This document shows positions 23,105 to 64,000 of a DNA stretch of 64,000 bases, in pieces. The stretch's first letter is position 1; each line of letters starts with the position of its first letter. The notes under the pieces were generated by a model. The model searched no databases. It was not told the DNA's origin and saw only the letters and a program-made list of their open reading frames with translations. The translations under genes and the position numbers were made by a program. The stretch covers positions 9,685,926 through 9,749,925 of the forward strand of contig OU342806.1 in the NCBI GenBank assembly GCA_910591455.2. Direction: 5' to 3'. Source of the DNA: Pholis gunnellus. Lineage: Eukaryota; Chordata; Actinopteri; Perciformes; Pholidae.

Positions 23105-26100
23105 TCACACCCACTCCTTGGGGTTTCGTAAAACCTCCAGCATCTCAGCCTCAAGGGTACCTTTGGCAGGCTCATGCATGTACTCCCACCTGAGGAAGAA
23201 GGACGAGTTCGTCACCAAGCAACACAGACACGTAACTGTTGTCATACAAGAGCAGAGCTAGCAGTGCTTCAAACCGGAGGGATCTTTACCTGGCAGTGAG
23301 CGGGAGGGACATGAGAATGCTTTCAATTCTGGAGCCCGGCGTGGCCAAGCCAAACTTCACTCCCCTGTCATACACCAGGTTGAACTCCACATATCTGCAA
23401 CATAAACACACAAAAACCTACGGTAGACAGCTAGATCTGTGAGGCTTTTGATACATTGAGAGGGTGGATAACACGAGATTTTGGGAGCATTTCTCAGACC
23501 GCTAAACAATGGCGACGGCTCACTGCTAACGGGTGCTGACAGAGCTATCAGTGTTTACCTGAGGGGGGGGTGGACCAGAGGGTGGGTGCTACATTTTTAG
23601 CTGCCGGCGTTATTAGCTGTAACCGCTATGAGAGCAGTGCAGATGAAGCCGTGAGCTAACTAGCGGGGCACACGCTCAGAAGCACGAACATTCACACCAA
23701 CAGCACGGCTGTGTCAACAAAGAAGCTCGTATTACAACAAACACTGAGAGGAGAGCAGCTTCATTCTCTCTGCTCAGGTGTATAACTCCATTATATCTTT
23801 ACATAGCAAATATGCTTTGCTGCTATATTAAGGCTCTGAATCCCTGACGGTCAGGGTATCAGCTGACATGAAGGATCATGCACTGAAGCACATGCAGCCA
23901 TATGTAAACAAAGCAGGGAGAAGCTCGGATAACAACACACACACAGACTGTGTTAAGATCTGTTGTGCTTTAATCCAATCTAATTCAATAAGCAAAGAAA
24001 TCATTTTTGAATGGAGGATTCAAACCAATAGTTAGTAAAAGTTATTGTTATACGATAGCTGAAGCCGTCCAGGTTGATGCAGTTAATTTCACATGTTTCA
24101 TTTATGTTAAAGCTTTGGTACACACAGGCTGTGCATGGAATCAAAACTTTTAAACAAAGAATTTTGCACCTCATTAATGGAATTCAAAGTTAATTATCAA
24201 TTTGATCTTTTCCAAAATAAAGGAAACTAAATGTTAAATGTGATGGAACAGCTATCATATGCATGTTGAATGTTTTGAGTGTATTTTTATCAATTAATTC
24301 ATAGTTTTCACTATTCACCATTCACTATTTAAGCAGTATGGGTATGTATGGAGAAGTTAAGTGTGTCCTTTACTTATGATGAATGGTTTATTCAGTAGAG
24401 CTAGTTTAAAAAGCCTTGAGTCACTGAACTATATATATAAAATCTCCTTTTATCCATCTCCCATACAAAATGTGTACATTACTCATTCACAGCCACCATA
24501 TTTGTGTGCGTCTTTTACTCACCTTCCTCGTCGTACCTGCTGCCAGTCCTTCTCCTCGTCAGTAAAGGACTCATTGAGGTGTTTGGATACGATGGGAAGG
24601 TAACAGGGCACCACAGTGTGAGCGCAGCTCTTCACGAAGTTGAATGCTTCCTCCTGACTCGGGGAGTCTAAGTCATCGAAGAAGATCCCTCCGATACCCC
24701 GAGTCTCTCCTCTGTGCCGGATGTAGAAGTATCGGTCACACCTAAATATAAGCACCAAAATATATCAAATCAGTAGCTGTTGTTTTGTTTATTTTTGAAA
24801 CAGGGATGGACTTTTTAAATATTCAGTAGATCTGGGCTATGCAAATAAATGATTCAACGGCAAGAGGATGAGAGGAATTTTAAATAAGTCAGGTGAAAGC
24901 ACATCTATAGTGACAGCTTATAAGGGAATTTAAATGACAATAAAAATGTACCCCACGCCCATTAAGTATGATGCTAAAGCTAGTAAATAGCTAAGATTAG
25001 CGTAAAAACTGACACCAAGGGGAAAAAGCTAGCCTGGTTGTCTGTAGGTAAAAAAAAGCAAATAAGCCTATTTCCCAGAATGCCTTACTATTCCTTTTAA
25101 ATTTAACTTCAAATTAAGTTGACAAAATGTACTTATCACAGGACAAAGCAGATAAACCACACCCGTCACTTTCTTATCCCAAATGGTCATTTACTGGCAA
25201 CGTTTTTTTTCTGCAACTGCAGCTCTCATGCAGAGACTTCCTCTTATCAGCATCGTACAGTGAGAATACACCCACTTTAATCCGCACGCACGAGTCAGAG
25301 CGACACGCGTACGTGCTGAGGTACACACACGCTTCATGAAAGCAGGACTAATGTTCAGTCTAACTGTACCATTTCTTAAAGTCGGGGTAGTACTGCGGGT
25401 GGTGCTTGTCACAGGCCTCCTTCAGGGTATTGTGGAAGTGGAAGGCATCTTCTTTATTAACATAAACTGGAGTCAGGTCTGTGCCTCCACCAAACCACCA
25501 CTGCTTAGTGCCTGGAATACACACACACACACATAGACAAGGAAGAAAGAAACAAGGGTTATCATTCATTCATGCACTCAATAGTGTCACTGACACCAAG
25601 ACACAACTGCTGACGTCAAGGACCGACACTCACCGTCTTCCTCTTCGATCTCAAAGTATCTGTAGTTGAAGTGCACTGTGGGGATGTGGGGATTCTTGGG
25701 GTGGATAACGGAGCTCACACCCATGGCACAAAATGGCAGCTTACCTGAGAGAACACGGGAGCATGACATGAAACCGTATCCATTACATTATTACTCTGAA
25801 TGTAGGTTACCACGCCTCTTATCGAGAGCTATGATCAAGCTTTAAGCCTGCACACAGATATCAGGTTTACAACACGTACCATCTTTCCCTTTGAGGACTT
25901 TCCCTCTGCTCCTCATCTGCCTGGCAGCCTCCTCGGTCAGGTTTCCAAACACCACTGACACGTTGACTCCTGCTTTCTCAAACGCCTTTCCATCTTGCAT
26001 CACACAGCTGATTCCTCCACCACCTGGTACACAAATGATCACAAATTGAAGACATTGAAGGGAGCTGGACATGAGATTGGTTGTGCCATTTTCTGTCTGA

Positions 26101-26710
26101 TTATGCCTTTCTTTTGAAAGTGTATGGCTGAGTTTCCCTCACCTTCATTTCTCTGCCACCGGTCCACCTTGAACGTCCCGCCGTCCACCTCCTGTAGGGC
26201 GTTGCAGAAGTCGGCCTGCGTCTCCATGATCAGCATCTCCATCCTCGTACGCATCTCCCCTTTCCTCTCCTGCAGCACACCGATGTCGGTCACCGGAGGA
26301 GACATGAACCCCCGGCATCTCTCCAAGATGTCCCCCTCTTGCTCGGTCTCCTCAGCGGCTCGGGATACTTTCGTTGCCATTTCAGCCCGCTGGAAGTGGT
26401 TAGCGTTGGCTAAAAACCCCGCTACTGCCGCTGCCGCTGTCACTGCTGCGGCTCCACTGAGCGCCAGGGCTCCCTTTCTGGTTCGCCAGGTTGCAGATCT
26501 GCCTGCAGTCCCTTGGGACATGAACCGTACACTGCAGCCCCTGGAAAACCATCTTGTACCCGGAAGGAAAGTCACTGGCTTGCTGTGAATGCAGGATAAC
26601 GGCAAATGTGACTCTCCTGACCTAGCGAGCCGCTTTAAATATGAAATCGAACATCGTCTCGCGGTGGTCTGAGCCGTCTTGTTTACTGAGCAGAAGACGA
26701 TGGTGGCCAT
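23105..26710 (-). CDS. cpox: CPOX, oxygen-dependent coproporphyrinogen-III oxidase
   Basis: Mitochondrial intermembrane-space enzyme. It oxidatively decarboxylates two propionates of coproporphyrinogen III to give protoporphyrinogen IX, the sixth step after ALA in haem synthesis. Seven minus-strand exons are in frame: 26143-26710, 25880-26023, 25634-25744, 25370-25511, 24523-24741, 23290-23394 and 23105-23189. They give 457 aa, close to the human 454. The start is the ATG at 26710 (MATIVFCSVNK). The open frame extends further upstream but without an ATG. Residues 1 to about 100 form a basic, Ala-rich mitochondrial leader. Family signatures are CAMGVSSVIHPKNPH (243-257), HFNYRYFE (262-269), QWWFGGGTDLTP (278-289, Asp286) and HRGETRGIGGIFFDDL. 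The C terminus is LEVLRNPKEWV. The gene diverges from ccdc181. Confidence 0.97.
23454..23835 (+). repeat. Dispersed repeat family B, copy 1 (cpox intron 5)
   Basis: Shares GGGAGCATTT, CAATGGCGAC, GTGTTTACC, CCAGAGG(G/A)TGGG(T/C)GCTAC, TGTCAACAAAG, TTTACATAGCAA and TTTGCTGCTATATTAA in the same order with 46303-46755, and part with the inverse of 38590-38768. No coding capacity. Confidence 0.75.
24950..25100. repeat. Dispersed repeat family C, fragment (cpox intron 4)
   Basis: Contains AGCTAGCCTGG and ends in ACTATTCCTTTT at 25087-25098, the inverse of the AAAAGGAATAGT start at 57380. I recognise the wording as a common percomorph dispersed repeat, but I cannot name the family. Confidence 0.6.
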
Positions 26711-27600
26711 TTGTAGGAGAAACTGCTGCTGTCCGTTGATAGTTGTGTACTTACTCAAAACAATATCAGAAGTTGTGTCTGCGTGTTATCAGTCGTGCGT
26801 AAAGTCAAGGGGCGTGTAGTTCCTCCGTAGTAACAGAGGCACCATGGGAAATGCCGTTCTTTGACGAGCTCTCCAAGCAGTGGGAGCCTACAACAAACTT
26901 TAAAACCCAGAATGCAGTTCGCATAAAAACAAATGTTGCGTTCAGGGACTTCTCATATGCTCCGTGATTTGAATCTTAAGACGAATTCATTGTTTCTTTG
27001 ACTTTCCCAATCTTCAAACGAGTGTAGTTACAATACAATGATACAACTTGAATTACACTCCAAACAGAATGTCATACATTTATTGTTTAGACTTATCTTT
27101 TGTTCATTAAACAAACGTAGAGATTCCCGGCATTAACAACTTGGTATAGTTGTTAAAATATATCAAATAAAAATATTTTATTTGAATACTTCATCATATC
27201 TTTATCTTTTTGTTCTATTGACAGTAGGTCCTAAAATATTTTTTTATATAAATATATCTTTTATATGGACCCATGTGTCCGAAACTTTAACTGAAATTGA
27301 GAATGTATTAATAAAAATAAATAAAAATGTTTAAAAAAAATGTTTTGCTGCTAGAACTTGGGCAGACCAATTTTAATTGGAGGGCTTAAATCTAATAGAG
27401 CGAGCCAGAATACACTTTGATTCTCAAAATTGTATTAATTCATAATTTCCTAAAACACTTTAACTGGTTATGCCTGTGTTAAAATACACAGATGTAATTA
27501 TATTCATATACTAGTAACCTTTAAATATGTCCCAGACGTTTATTTAAAATCTTTTTCTGAATGGTTCGGGGAACAATTTGTCTGTTACCTCTTGTTTATG
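26711..27600 (-). promoter_or_regulatory. cpox: cpox 5' flank with ZNF143-like motifs
   Basis: About 130 bases upstream of the cpox ATG, GCACCATGGGAAATGCCGT at 26839-26857 resembles the inverse of the ZNF143/SBS consensus (ACTACAnnTCCCAnnATGC) with a few mismatches. A second partial match (AACCCAGAATGCA) is at about 26904-26916. The rest of the stretch is AT-rich with no gene. Confidence 0.3.
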
Positions 27601-27619
27601 TGTGTACATGGAGATTTTA

Positions 27620-27859
27620 TTTTGTGTGCGCATGCGCAGGTAGTAAAGCGTGTTGTAGGTCTCTATGACGACGGATATATTAAACCTTTTAGGGCTGTAG
27701 AGGGACTAGAAGCAGATTAGGTTATGTGCACAGGTGTCGCTCCGCAGACTACCAGACTGTGGGCCAGTTAGATGGGGTTATAGTCACAAAGCAACACGGC
27801 TGGATGAGTTATGTCACCGCTTTAATTCAACAGGAATACTACGCAATAACCTGCTGGTG
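27620..27859 (+). promoter_or_regulatory. ccdc181: ccdc181 promoter and possible untranslated first exon
   Basis: A perfect palindromic NRF1 site, TGCGCATGCGCA, is at 27627-27638. A good splice donor follows at 27860 (GGTG then GTGAGTTT). The coding exon begins at 28826 with an acceptor (TTCCTTAG), so a non-coding first exon in this place is likely. This is inference only. The short open frame from 27734 is not convincing as a gene. Confidence 0.45.
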
Positions 27860-27986
27860 GTGAGTTTACTAACAACCATATTGACACAATTTATCCTGCT
27901 ATTTATTACCAGTAGCCAAAAACACTTGGTTATTATGATTCCAATAAACGCGAATTGTCCCCGACGAGTCAGCTCCTAATTCGGTT

Positions 27987-28025
27987 TGTTTATTTTTATA
28001 GCCCGCAGAGCTATAAAAATAAACA
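27987..28025. repeat. Perfect 16-bp inverted repeat with 7-base loop
   Basis: TGTTTATTTTTATAGC at 27987-28002 is followed by CCGCAGA and then its exact reverse complement at 28010-28025. It lies in the probable first intron of ccdc181. Confidence 0.9.
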
Positions 28026-28713
28026 GGATTATAATCTATGTTAAACTCCTAAACGTTTTGTAGCCATTACAATTTGTTCTGAGTCACAACAGAAACAAAG
28101 CTACTGTAAACATAACTTACATGTCAGCAGAGCAGAGGGCATATTTATTTAAATAAAACCAATACAACATTTACTGGTAATCTTGTAGTACTGCGTTCTG
28201 TCCAGTAGGTGACGCCCAATCCCCAACACAAGGGATGTGAGATGTGTGGGAATTAGTGCCACAATGATTCAAAAACTCAGTTGCTCTTCAATCCATGACA
28301 CAAACAAGCTAGATTGAATATATAATTGTGAATATGTTGCTTTTTGTGATGCTGTTTTGATTGTCCAAATATATGGGACCTGATGGGATACCCTGATCTG
28401 TATTGTACGCTGCTGTAGGCGAGGCTATGTACTGTATGTCTGTTAATATCTTCAGTCACGCAGGCCATAGGGTGTCTATGCCACTCATCCAACCTCTAAC
28501 CTCTATCACCTACCATGATGTCATGAGGTGGCAATAAAGTGGTAAATACAACATTATGTGATGTCTGCATTTTAATACAATTTACAACATAGTAATATTT
28601 TCATATATGTATCAAATATGGTCTTTTATTTGCACCAGAATATCTACTTTAATGTGAATGCCATGTGTGTGATCGTGCACGCACATGGCACTAAAACCAT
28701 GAAACTTGTTGTT

Positions 28714-28724
28714 GTATATATATG

Positions 28725-28755
<31 letters not shown>
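28714..28755. repeat. TA microsatellite
   Basis: TA run with GTATTTA interruptions, about 70 bases before the ccdc181 coding-exon acceptor. Confidence 0.9.
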
Positions 28756-28891
28756 CTTGGTAATCAGATCAGTAGATGTTGAGATATCTTGCTTCGGGCT
28801 GACCGACTGATATTATTTTCCTTAGATCCCGCTTCAAGTGTGGCACGAATATTGTTTGAAATTTGTCTCTGATCTTCGTCCAGTGAAGATT

Positions 28892-31800
28892 ATGAGTGAG
28901 GTGGTTTCCACAAAGCCTCAGGAGGAATATGAGGACGACTTTGAGAAGGATCTGGACTGGCTGATCGGTGAGGAAAGTCGTAGTGAAGACCAGGTAAGCA
29001 ATCTATATAAGATCATTGGACAGACTGATTGCATCTTTGTACTTTCTTTTTTCTTCTTCTTTGTTTTACCGTGTGAAACTAAGTTTGTGCTGCCCCACTT
29101 ACTGCAGACTTGTTGCTGCATGGGTCCCTGACCTTGCTCTGTAAATGTGTAACAGTGAGTAGGGTTCGAGTTACCTGACCTGGTAGGCTACATATCACTG
29201 TATGCATGTGAAACCCACTCTGTTGACATACAGTGACATACTTTCACTGTGCGCCGCCGCCAGATGCAATATTGATGAACACACACACACATGTCTGTTA
29301 TCAAACCAGCCCACCAATTACCTGCAAAGTATTGATGTTGCTCATTCACCTGCAAACCTAATTAATGAAAGCAGCGCGTCTGCCTTTCCGCCCCACAGGG
29401 TCCTGACTTTGACGACATAGAAGCCGAAATTGACAAAGAACTGGAGGAGTATGACAAACAGAAAGGAAAGAAAAGAAAACCGAAAAGCCGCAAGGAGGAG
29501 AAGAGAGGCAAGAAAACAGAGGAGCTGGAAGAAGATGAAGAGAGGTGGCCCTCACCTATGGAGCCATTAGAGTATGACTCTGACAGAGACAGCCCAAATA
29601 AGTCATCACCTGTAGCACCCCCACCTCCAGGGATGGAAGATCAGACAGATGAGGAGAAGAAGTACATTCTGGAGAAGATCCAGCAGGCTAATCGAGACTT
29701 GCACGACCAAAAAGCTCCAGATATGACAAGGCGCAGGCGGCTGCATTTTAAAGAGACGCTGGTGGACCTGGTGGTGCCTCCACTGCAAAATGGAAACTCT
29801 GGTGAGGTGCAAGGGGTCCAGGGAAGCAAGGATTCAGAGGCAGAGACTGAAGTGTCAGGGAAGCTTTCCGAGCTTAAACTTTCCCCTCGGGAGGAAAGCG
29901 TAGGGTCTGGCAGGGGTGGGGAGACCAGTGAGGGAGGGGTAAAGGAGGGTAGAGTCCTTGTAGAAAAGGATGGTAAGTTTGATCTGGTCAGTCTGAAAGA
30001 GGTGGAAAGTCAAGGACTTCTCCCTCCTATAGCGAGTGACTTCTCAACCCCACGTCACCAGCAGCAGACTGTGAGCTCCAGTAAGACCCACAGGTCCTCC
30101 TCCTCCCCTCGTCCCAGTGCCGGCTCTTCCCCCTTCCAGCCAGGCATAGATCACCTCCGTGCCCCCAAACCACCCGCTCAGCCCAGGAACAGGCCCAGCT
30201 CAGCCAGCCACAGTCAGAGAGGCATCCAGAGGAGAGGCAGCAAGCGGCGGGTCCAGTCGGCCGCCGGGAACCCCTGCCAGGCCACCTACGCCCTTTCCCC
30301 GCAGCAGAAAGAGCTGCTGCAGAGGACCCAGGAGAGGAAGGAGAAACTGTCCAGAGAGGTAAATAAGAAGTGATATAGAGGTTAATAATACGTTTGTACA
30401 TTCTGAAAAGTCAAAGTAGCACATCTAACATTTCCACATTTCCACTTTGATTCTTGGTGTTCACCACTCTTGTTCACCACTCCCATGCCAGGAGGAGCAG
30501 AGAAAACTGGAGGAAGAGGAGCAGAAGAGGCAGGAGAATGAGCTGGCGTTTAAAGCGTGGCTGCTGAGGAAGAGAGAGCAGTTTCACGAGGAGAAAAGGA
30601 TCCAGCGAGCCCAGGAGATGGAGAAGATGAGTTCTAAGGTATATTACCAAAAGGGGGCACTCTAATCTGAGAAAGCATGGATGTAAAGAGCTGTATAGCC
30701 TATACATATGCAGAGTCGGCTACATTAGAAATAATGCTCGTATATTTATGGTTTGACTGGTTATGTAATATTTTAGTGATATATTTTAGTTAGCCACTAT
30801 CCAGTATCTTGACACTCGTGCTGCTGGAAGAAGTCAGATCTAAATACCTCATTGTAAAAATACTCTGTTACCAAAAAAAGTCATGCATTCCAAATATTAG
30901 TTAAGTAAATAAGTATCAAAATATACTGAGAGTACCAAAAGAAAGGTATTCATTATGCAGAATAGCCCATTTCAGAATCACATACTATATTAAATAACTG
31001 GATTCTAATTGTGATGCATTAATGCTGGTAAAATGCTAATTTCAACCACTTTATATACTGCCCTGTAGCTTAATCCATAATCACACATCAACATGTATTT
31101 GTTCTTTTAAAGTTTGTACTAATAATCTAAACATAACTAAAGTTATCAAAAAAAATGTAGTGGGCTAAACAATTGAATACAAAATTGGTTCCTAAATTGT
31201 AGCATTGTATAAGTATAGATAGCGTAAAATGAAAATACTCAAGTTGCAAGTACCTCACAATTGTAGTACAATACTTTAGTAAATGTACTTAGTTACATTA
31301 CACCAATGCTTGACACTTATGTAATTTTACTATCTATACTATAATTATTTGTTATTTTTAAATAAGCAGAAAGAGTCCAACGACTCCGAAGAGTCCTTCC
31401 GGCTGTGGCTTCAGAGGAAGCAGGAGCAGCAGCAGAAAGAGAGACAGCTGGTGGAGCTCAAGAGGCTCGAGGAGGACGGTGGTTACCTCCTACGCAGCCG
31501 CGAGGAGTGTGAACGTGCCTTTAAACTGTGAGTTCACTTTTACATTTTCATTGCCAAATAATTGGCCAACTTTTCAGTTTATCAACATGTCTCTCTTGAT
31601 GTTATATCCTCACATATACAGAATAATGCTATGTTTTTTTTTGTTATATAGTAATATAGACATAATAGCCTATTTGAACATTCACTTAGCATGTTAACAA
31701 AGTTAGTTAGTTAGTAACACACCATTTCCACCTGTGAAATGGTTTGCACACATTTTTAAATGACATGTTTATCTTAAAATTCACACGTGAAGTGAAACAT

Positions 31801-32115
31801 TTCACATATTAAGGTTTGCTTTCACATGTGAAAAACGTGTCGTCTCTTATCAAATATTAATTTCAAGATCATTTCTAAATTTCAAATTTGGTTTCTCGTG
31901 TGAAATCCCAACATCATCCTCTCCCCCCTCTCCCCGTCCTCAGGTGGCTGAAGCGGAAGCGGGCGGAGAAGCGAGCGGAGCAGCAGGCGGCTCGAGAGCG
32001 CTCGCGCAGGTTGGTGCTGGACGAACGCCGCGCGCGACGCATGAGGGACCTGCAGTGTTCCGTCAATGAAACCAAGCCATTCAGATTCACCGAACAGCTG
32101 GCCTACCGCTTCTGA
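28892..32115 (+). CDS. ccdc181: CCDC181, coiled-coil protein of cilia and sperm flagella
   Basis: Microtubule-associated protein reported at motile cilia and the sperm flagellum. Five coding exons are in frame: 28892-28993, 29399-30358, 30492-30638, 31370-31527 and 31944-32115. They give 512 aa against about 509 in human. The start is the ATG at 28892 (MSEVVSTKPQ). An in-frame ATG at 28838 would add 18 residues, but the family begins close to the acidic EEYEDDFEKDLDWLI block (here 11-25). The middle is low-complexity and Ser/Pro-rich, with the conserved FDLVSLKEVESQGLLPPI. The C-terminal third is a Lys/Glu/Arg coiled coil carrying three F-x-x-W-L-x-(R/K)-K motifs starting at F374, F413 and F454. 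It ends KPFRFTEQLAYRF. The tail and N-terminal blocks match the human protein well. Confidence 0.93.
31720..31905. repeat. Cluster of TTCACATGTGAA-type palindromes
   Basis: Several diverged TTCACANGTGAA words in the last ccdc181 intron, for example TTCACACGTGA at about 31780 and TTCACATGTGAA at 31821-31832, plus GTGTGAAAT and CTGTGAAAT half units. The rest of the intron (31528-31943) shows nothing else. Confidence 0.5.
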
Positions 32116-33932
32116 ACCAAACACAAACAACGTGTCTGCTGGATTCACACATCACTGCACGTGACCGTGGTCGAAAACCACAGACTGGGCAACACGAGAT
32201 TTGGTGTGGAACATAAAACAGTTTATTCTGTGCTCAGTCGTTGCTAGGGTTTTGTTTTAGCACTTCTATTTCTCTGCTGTGTTAAGTCACATTTCTAAAA
32301 AGAAAACGTTTACCACAGTGACCACAGTGTGATAAAAATGTATTGAGTACATTATTTTTTTTACTGTATTTAATGCCGTCTATAGTGGCAAATGCACTTT
32401 ACTTTCAATGGAGCTCTTCATAAACAACAGGGCTTTGCAGCTTAAATACACAAACTGAACCATTTGTTTCGGCATGACTTTTGTCAAGTTTTTGTTTGGT
32501 TACATAAATATTACAGGTTTTCAACAGGTTACTTAAATGAATGAAACTAAAGGAATGAAATATATATCTGTAAGAATAAAACTAAACTACTAGTCTCATA
32601 TCAAGATATGGATATATTGCCCAATCCTAACAAGTCATTTATCAGTTTCTTCATTTTAAAGGCATTCTTATTCGATACAAAAGAAAAAATGACGTTTAAT
32701 TTCATGACGTGAAAGCATAAAATAAAAATACAATACTAAACAGATATGGAATTTCATATTTTTAATAGGCATGTACACATACATTTTGGTGTGTTACAGC
32801 ATTTCAGAATTCAATATCAGTGAAACAAAAGTGGCCAACCTCATAAAATGACAGGATGAAGGTTCTGGTTAGCAGTTTGAATCTATGTAGGAAAAGAAAG
32901 CTACTCTTTGTTCGTTTCTTTCCATTGGATTTACAGTGCAAGACTCGGCCTATCATCTGAATCATCAACACAAACATCAAGAAATAAAAGGTAGATACAA
33001 ATACGTATTCCTTGAAACAGGAATGATTGACATCTTTTATGAAAAAAAGTTCCTCATATTAAATGCAGACAGTTACGACAGCAGCTGTCTATTATTAAAA
33101 ACACATAAATAAAAGTAAAACATAAACACCATGTTCTCATGTCAGTGAACATGGTAACCAGTATATTCTGCTCTGTGTGCCCAGAAAAGAGGGGAGTGAT
33201 TCATTGCGCCAGCAACAAGAGGATAAGTGGACAAAGTAGTAGACAGAAGACATTTTCAGTTTCAGACTTGACACACAGAGACGGACAGAGTGCATGATCA
33301 TTAAATATTCAGCATATTAGAACAGATCTCTTTCTTAAACTCTTTGTATGAGTGCTATTTGAAAATCAGGTACCATTATAAAAACAGTGCACCGCTTACG
33401 CTGAAAATAGTTTTTACTGGCTCTATTAGTAATAACATATGTAACAGTACCATTTGGGAATTATTTTGAACTACTGACCACTGAAACTAAGGTATTTTTA
33501 ATATTTGTACTTAGTGTTTATGAATAAAACCCATTAGATATGTTGTCCGGAACAAGAACAAGCACAAGAAAACAAAACAAAAAAGTAAATTGCCGTTCTT
33601 CTCTTTGGATTCTTCACAGTTCAGTAAGAGTACAGATCAGTCTTACATGAAACAGCTTCTTACCAGGTAAAACAAAACAAAGTGAATTGGATTTTTAGAA
33701 GCTGTCACTGGAGGGAAAGACAAAGAACAAAAGGTAAACTCAAGTACTTGTGTGTAGAGAAACATTCAAAAAAACACGACTGAGAACACAAAAATTACAA
33801 TATTATTAATCTTGCACTTCAAACAGTACAAAAATAGAAACGTTCTCATCCAAAGGTCGATTCAATAAATAGTTAAAATATATAGAAGGATTTGATGGAA
33901 GCGGATGTACTGAAGCAGTTTTGCTTCAGCTT
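32116..33932. other. Convergent 3' regions of ccdc181 and p3h2
   Basis: AT-rich non-coding sequence between the two stop codons. For ccdc181, AATAAA at 32575-32580 is a candidate end. For p3h2 on the minus strand, TTTATT (AATAAA) is at 32220-32225 and TTTAAT (ATTAAA) variants lie near 32695 and 32755. The UTRs may therefore overlap. No gene seen. Confidence 0.5.

Positions 33933-64000
<30,068 letters not shown>

Noticed and set aside
26711..26758. N-terminal extension of CPOX
   Set aside because: The open frame continues upstream, but position 26758 is TTG, not ATG. The first ATG is at 26710.
27987..28025. microRNA precursor
   Set aside because: The stem is only 16 bp and AT-rich, too short for a Drosha substrate. 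The same reasoning applies to 34608-34640.
28838..28891. Upstream in-frame ATG as the ccdc181 start
   Set aside because: The added 18 residues have no counterpart in the human N terminus as I recall it. The ATG at 28892 places the conserved acidic block at the usual distance.

Overview
This is a vertebrate nuclear window, almost certainly from a ray-finned (teleost) fish and probably a percomorph. The genes have many short exons with GT-AG introns, the introns are compact, and CA/TG microsatellites and typical teleost dispersed repeats are frequent. No prokaryotic, viral or organellar features were seen. Gene names rest on my memory of the human orthologues and have not been checked by database search.

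Six protein-coding genes alternate in strand. (1) tab3 (+), 3' part only, 1-5240: a TAK1-binding adaptor ending in an NZF zinc finger. (2) tmem47 (-), 7560-12673: complete, 181 aa, a four-pass claudin-like junction protein. (3) prrg1 (+), about 14870-21240, CDS 15790-18100: complete, 208 aa, a single-pass vitamin-K-dependent Gla protein with two PPxY motifs. (4) cpox (-), CDS 23105-26710: complete, 457 aa, coproporphyrinogen oxidase of haem synthesis. (5) ccdc181 (+), CDS 28892-32115: complete, 512 aa, a coiled-coil protein of cilia and flagella. (6) p3h2 (-), 33933 to beyond 64000: collagen prolyl 3-hydroxylase 2. Exons 2-15 (542 codons) are present. Exon 1 lies outside the window, so 48712-64000 is intron 1.

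The exon joins proposed for all six genes keep the frame. The total lengths of tmem47, cpox, ccdc181 and prrg1 match the usual family lengths. The genes do not form a pathway. tab3, tmem47 and prrg1 are neighbours on human Xp21, so this looks like a conserved synteny block joined to genes that lie on other human chromosomes (3 and 1).

The non-coding space is rich in small transposable elements. They include a 545-bp MITE with perfect 26-bp terminal inverted repeats inside the likely prrg1 3' UTR, a 153-bp CAGTG-ended MITE with a 5-bp target duplication, a tRNA-derived SINE, and several families with two or three copies inside the window. There are also two perfect short inverted repeats, a degenerate minisatellite and many microsatellites. 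I found no credible new gene system. The most interesting items are the repeat families, the inverted repeats and some lineage-specific details of the proteins.
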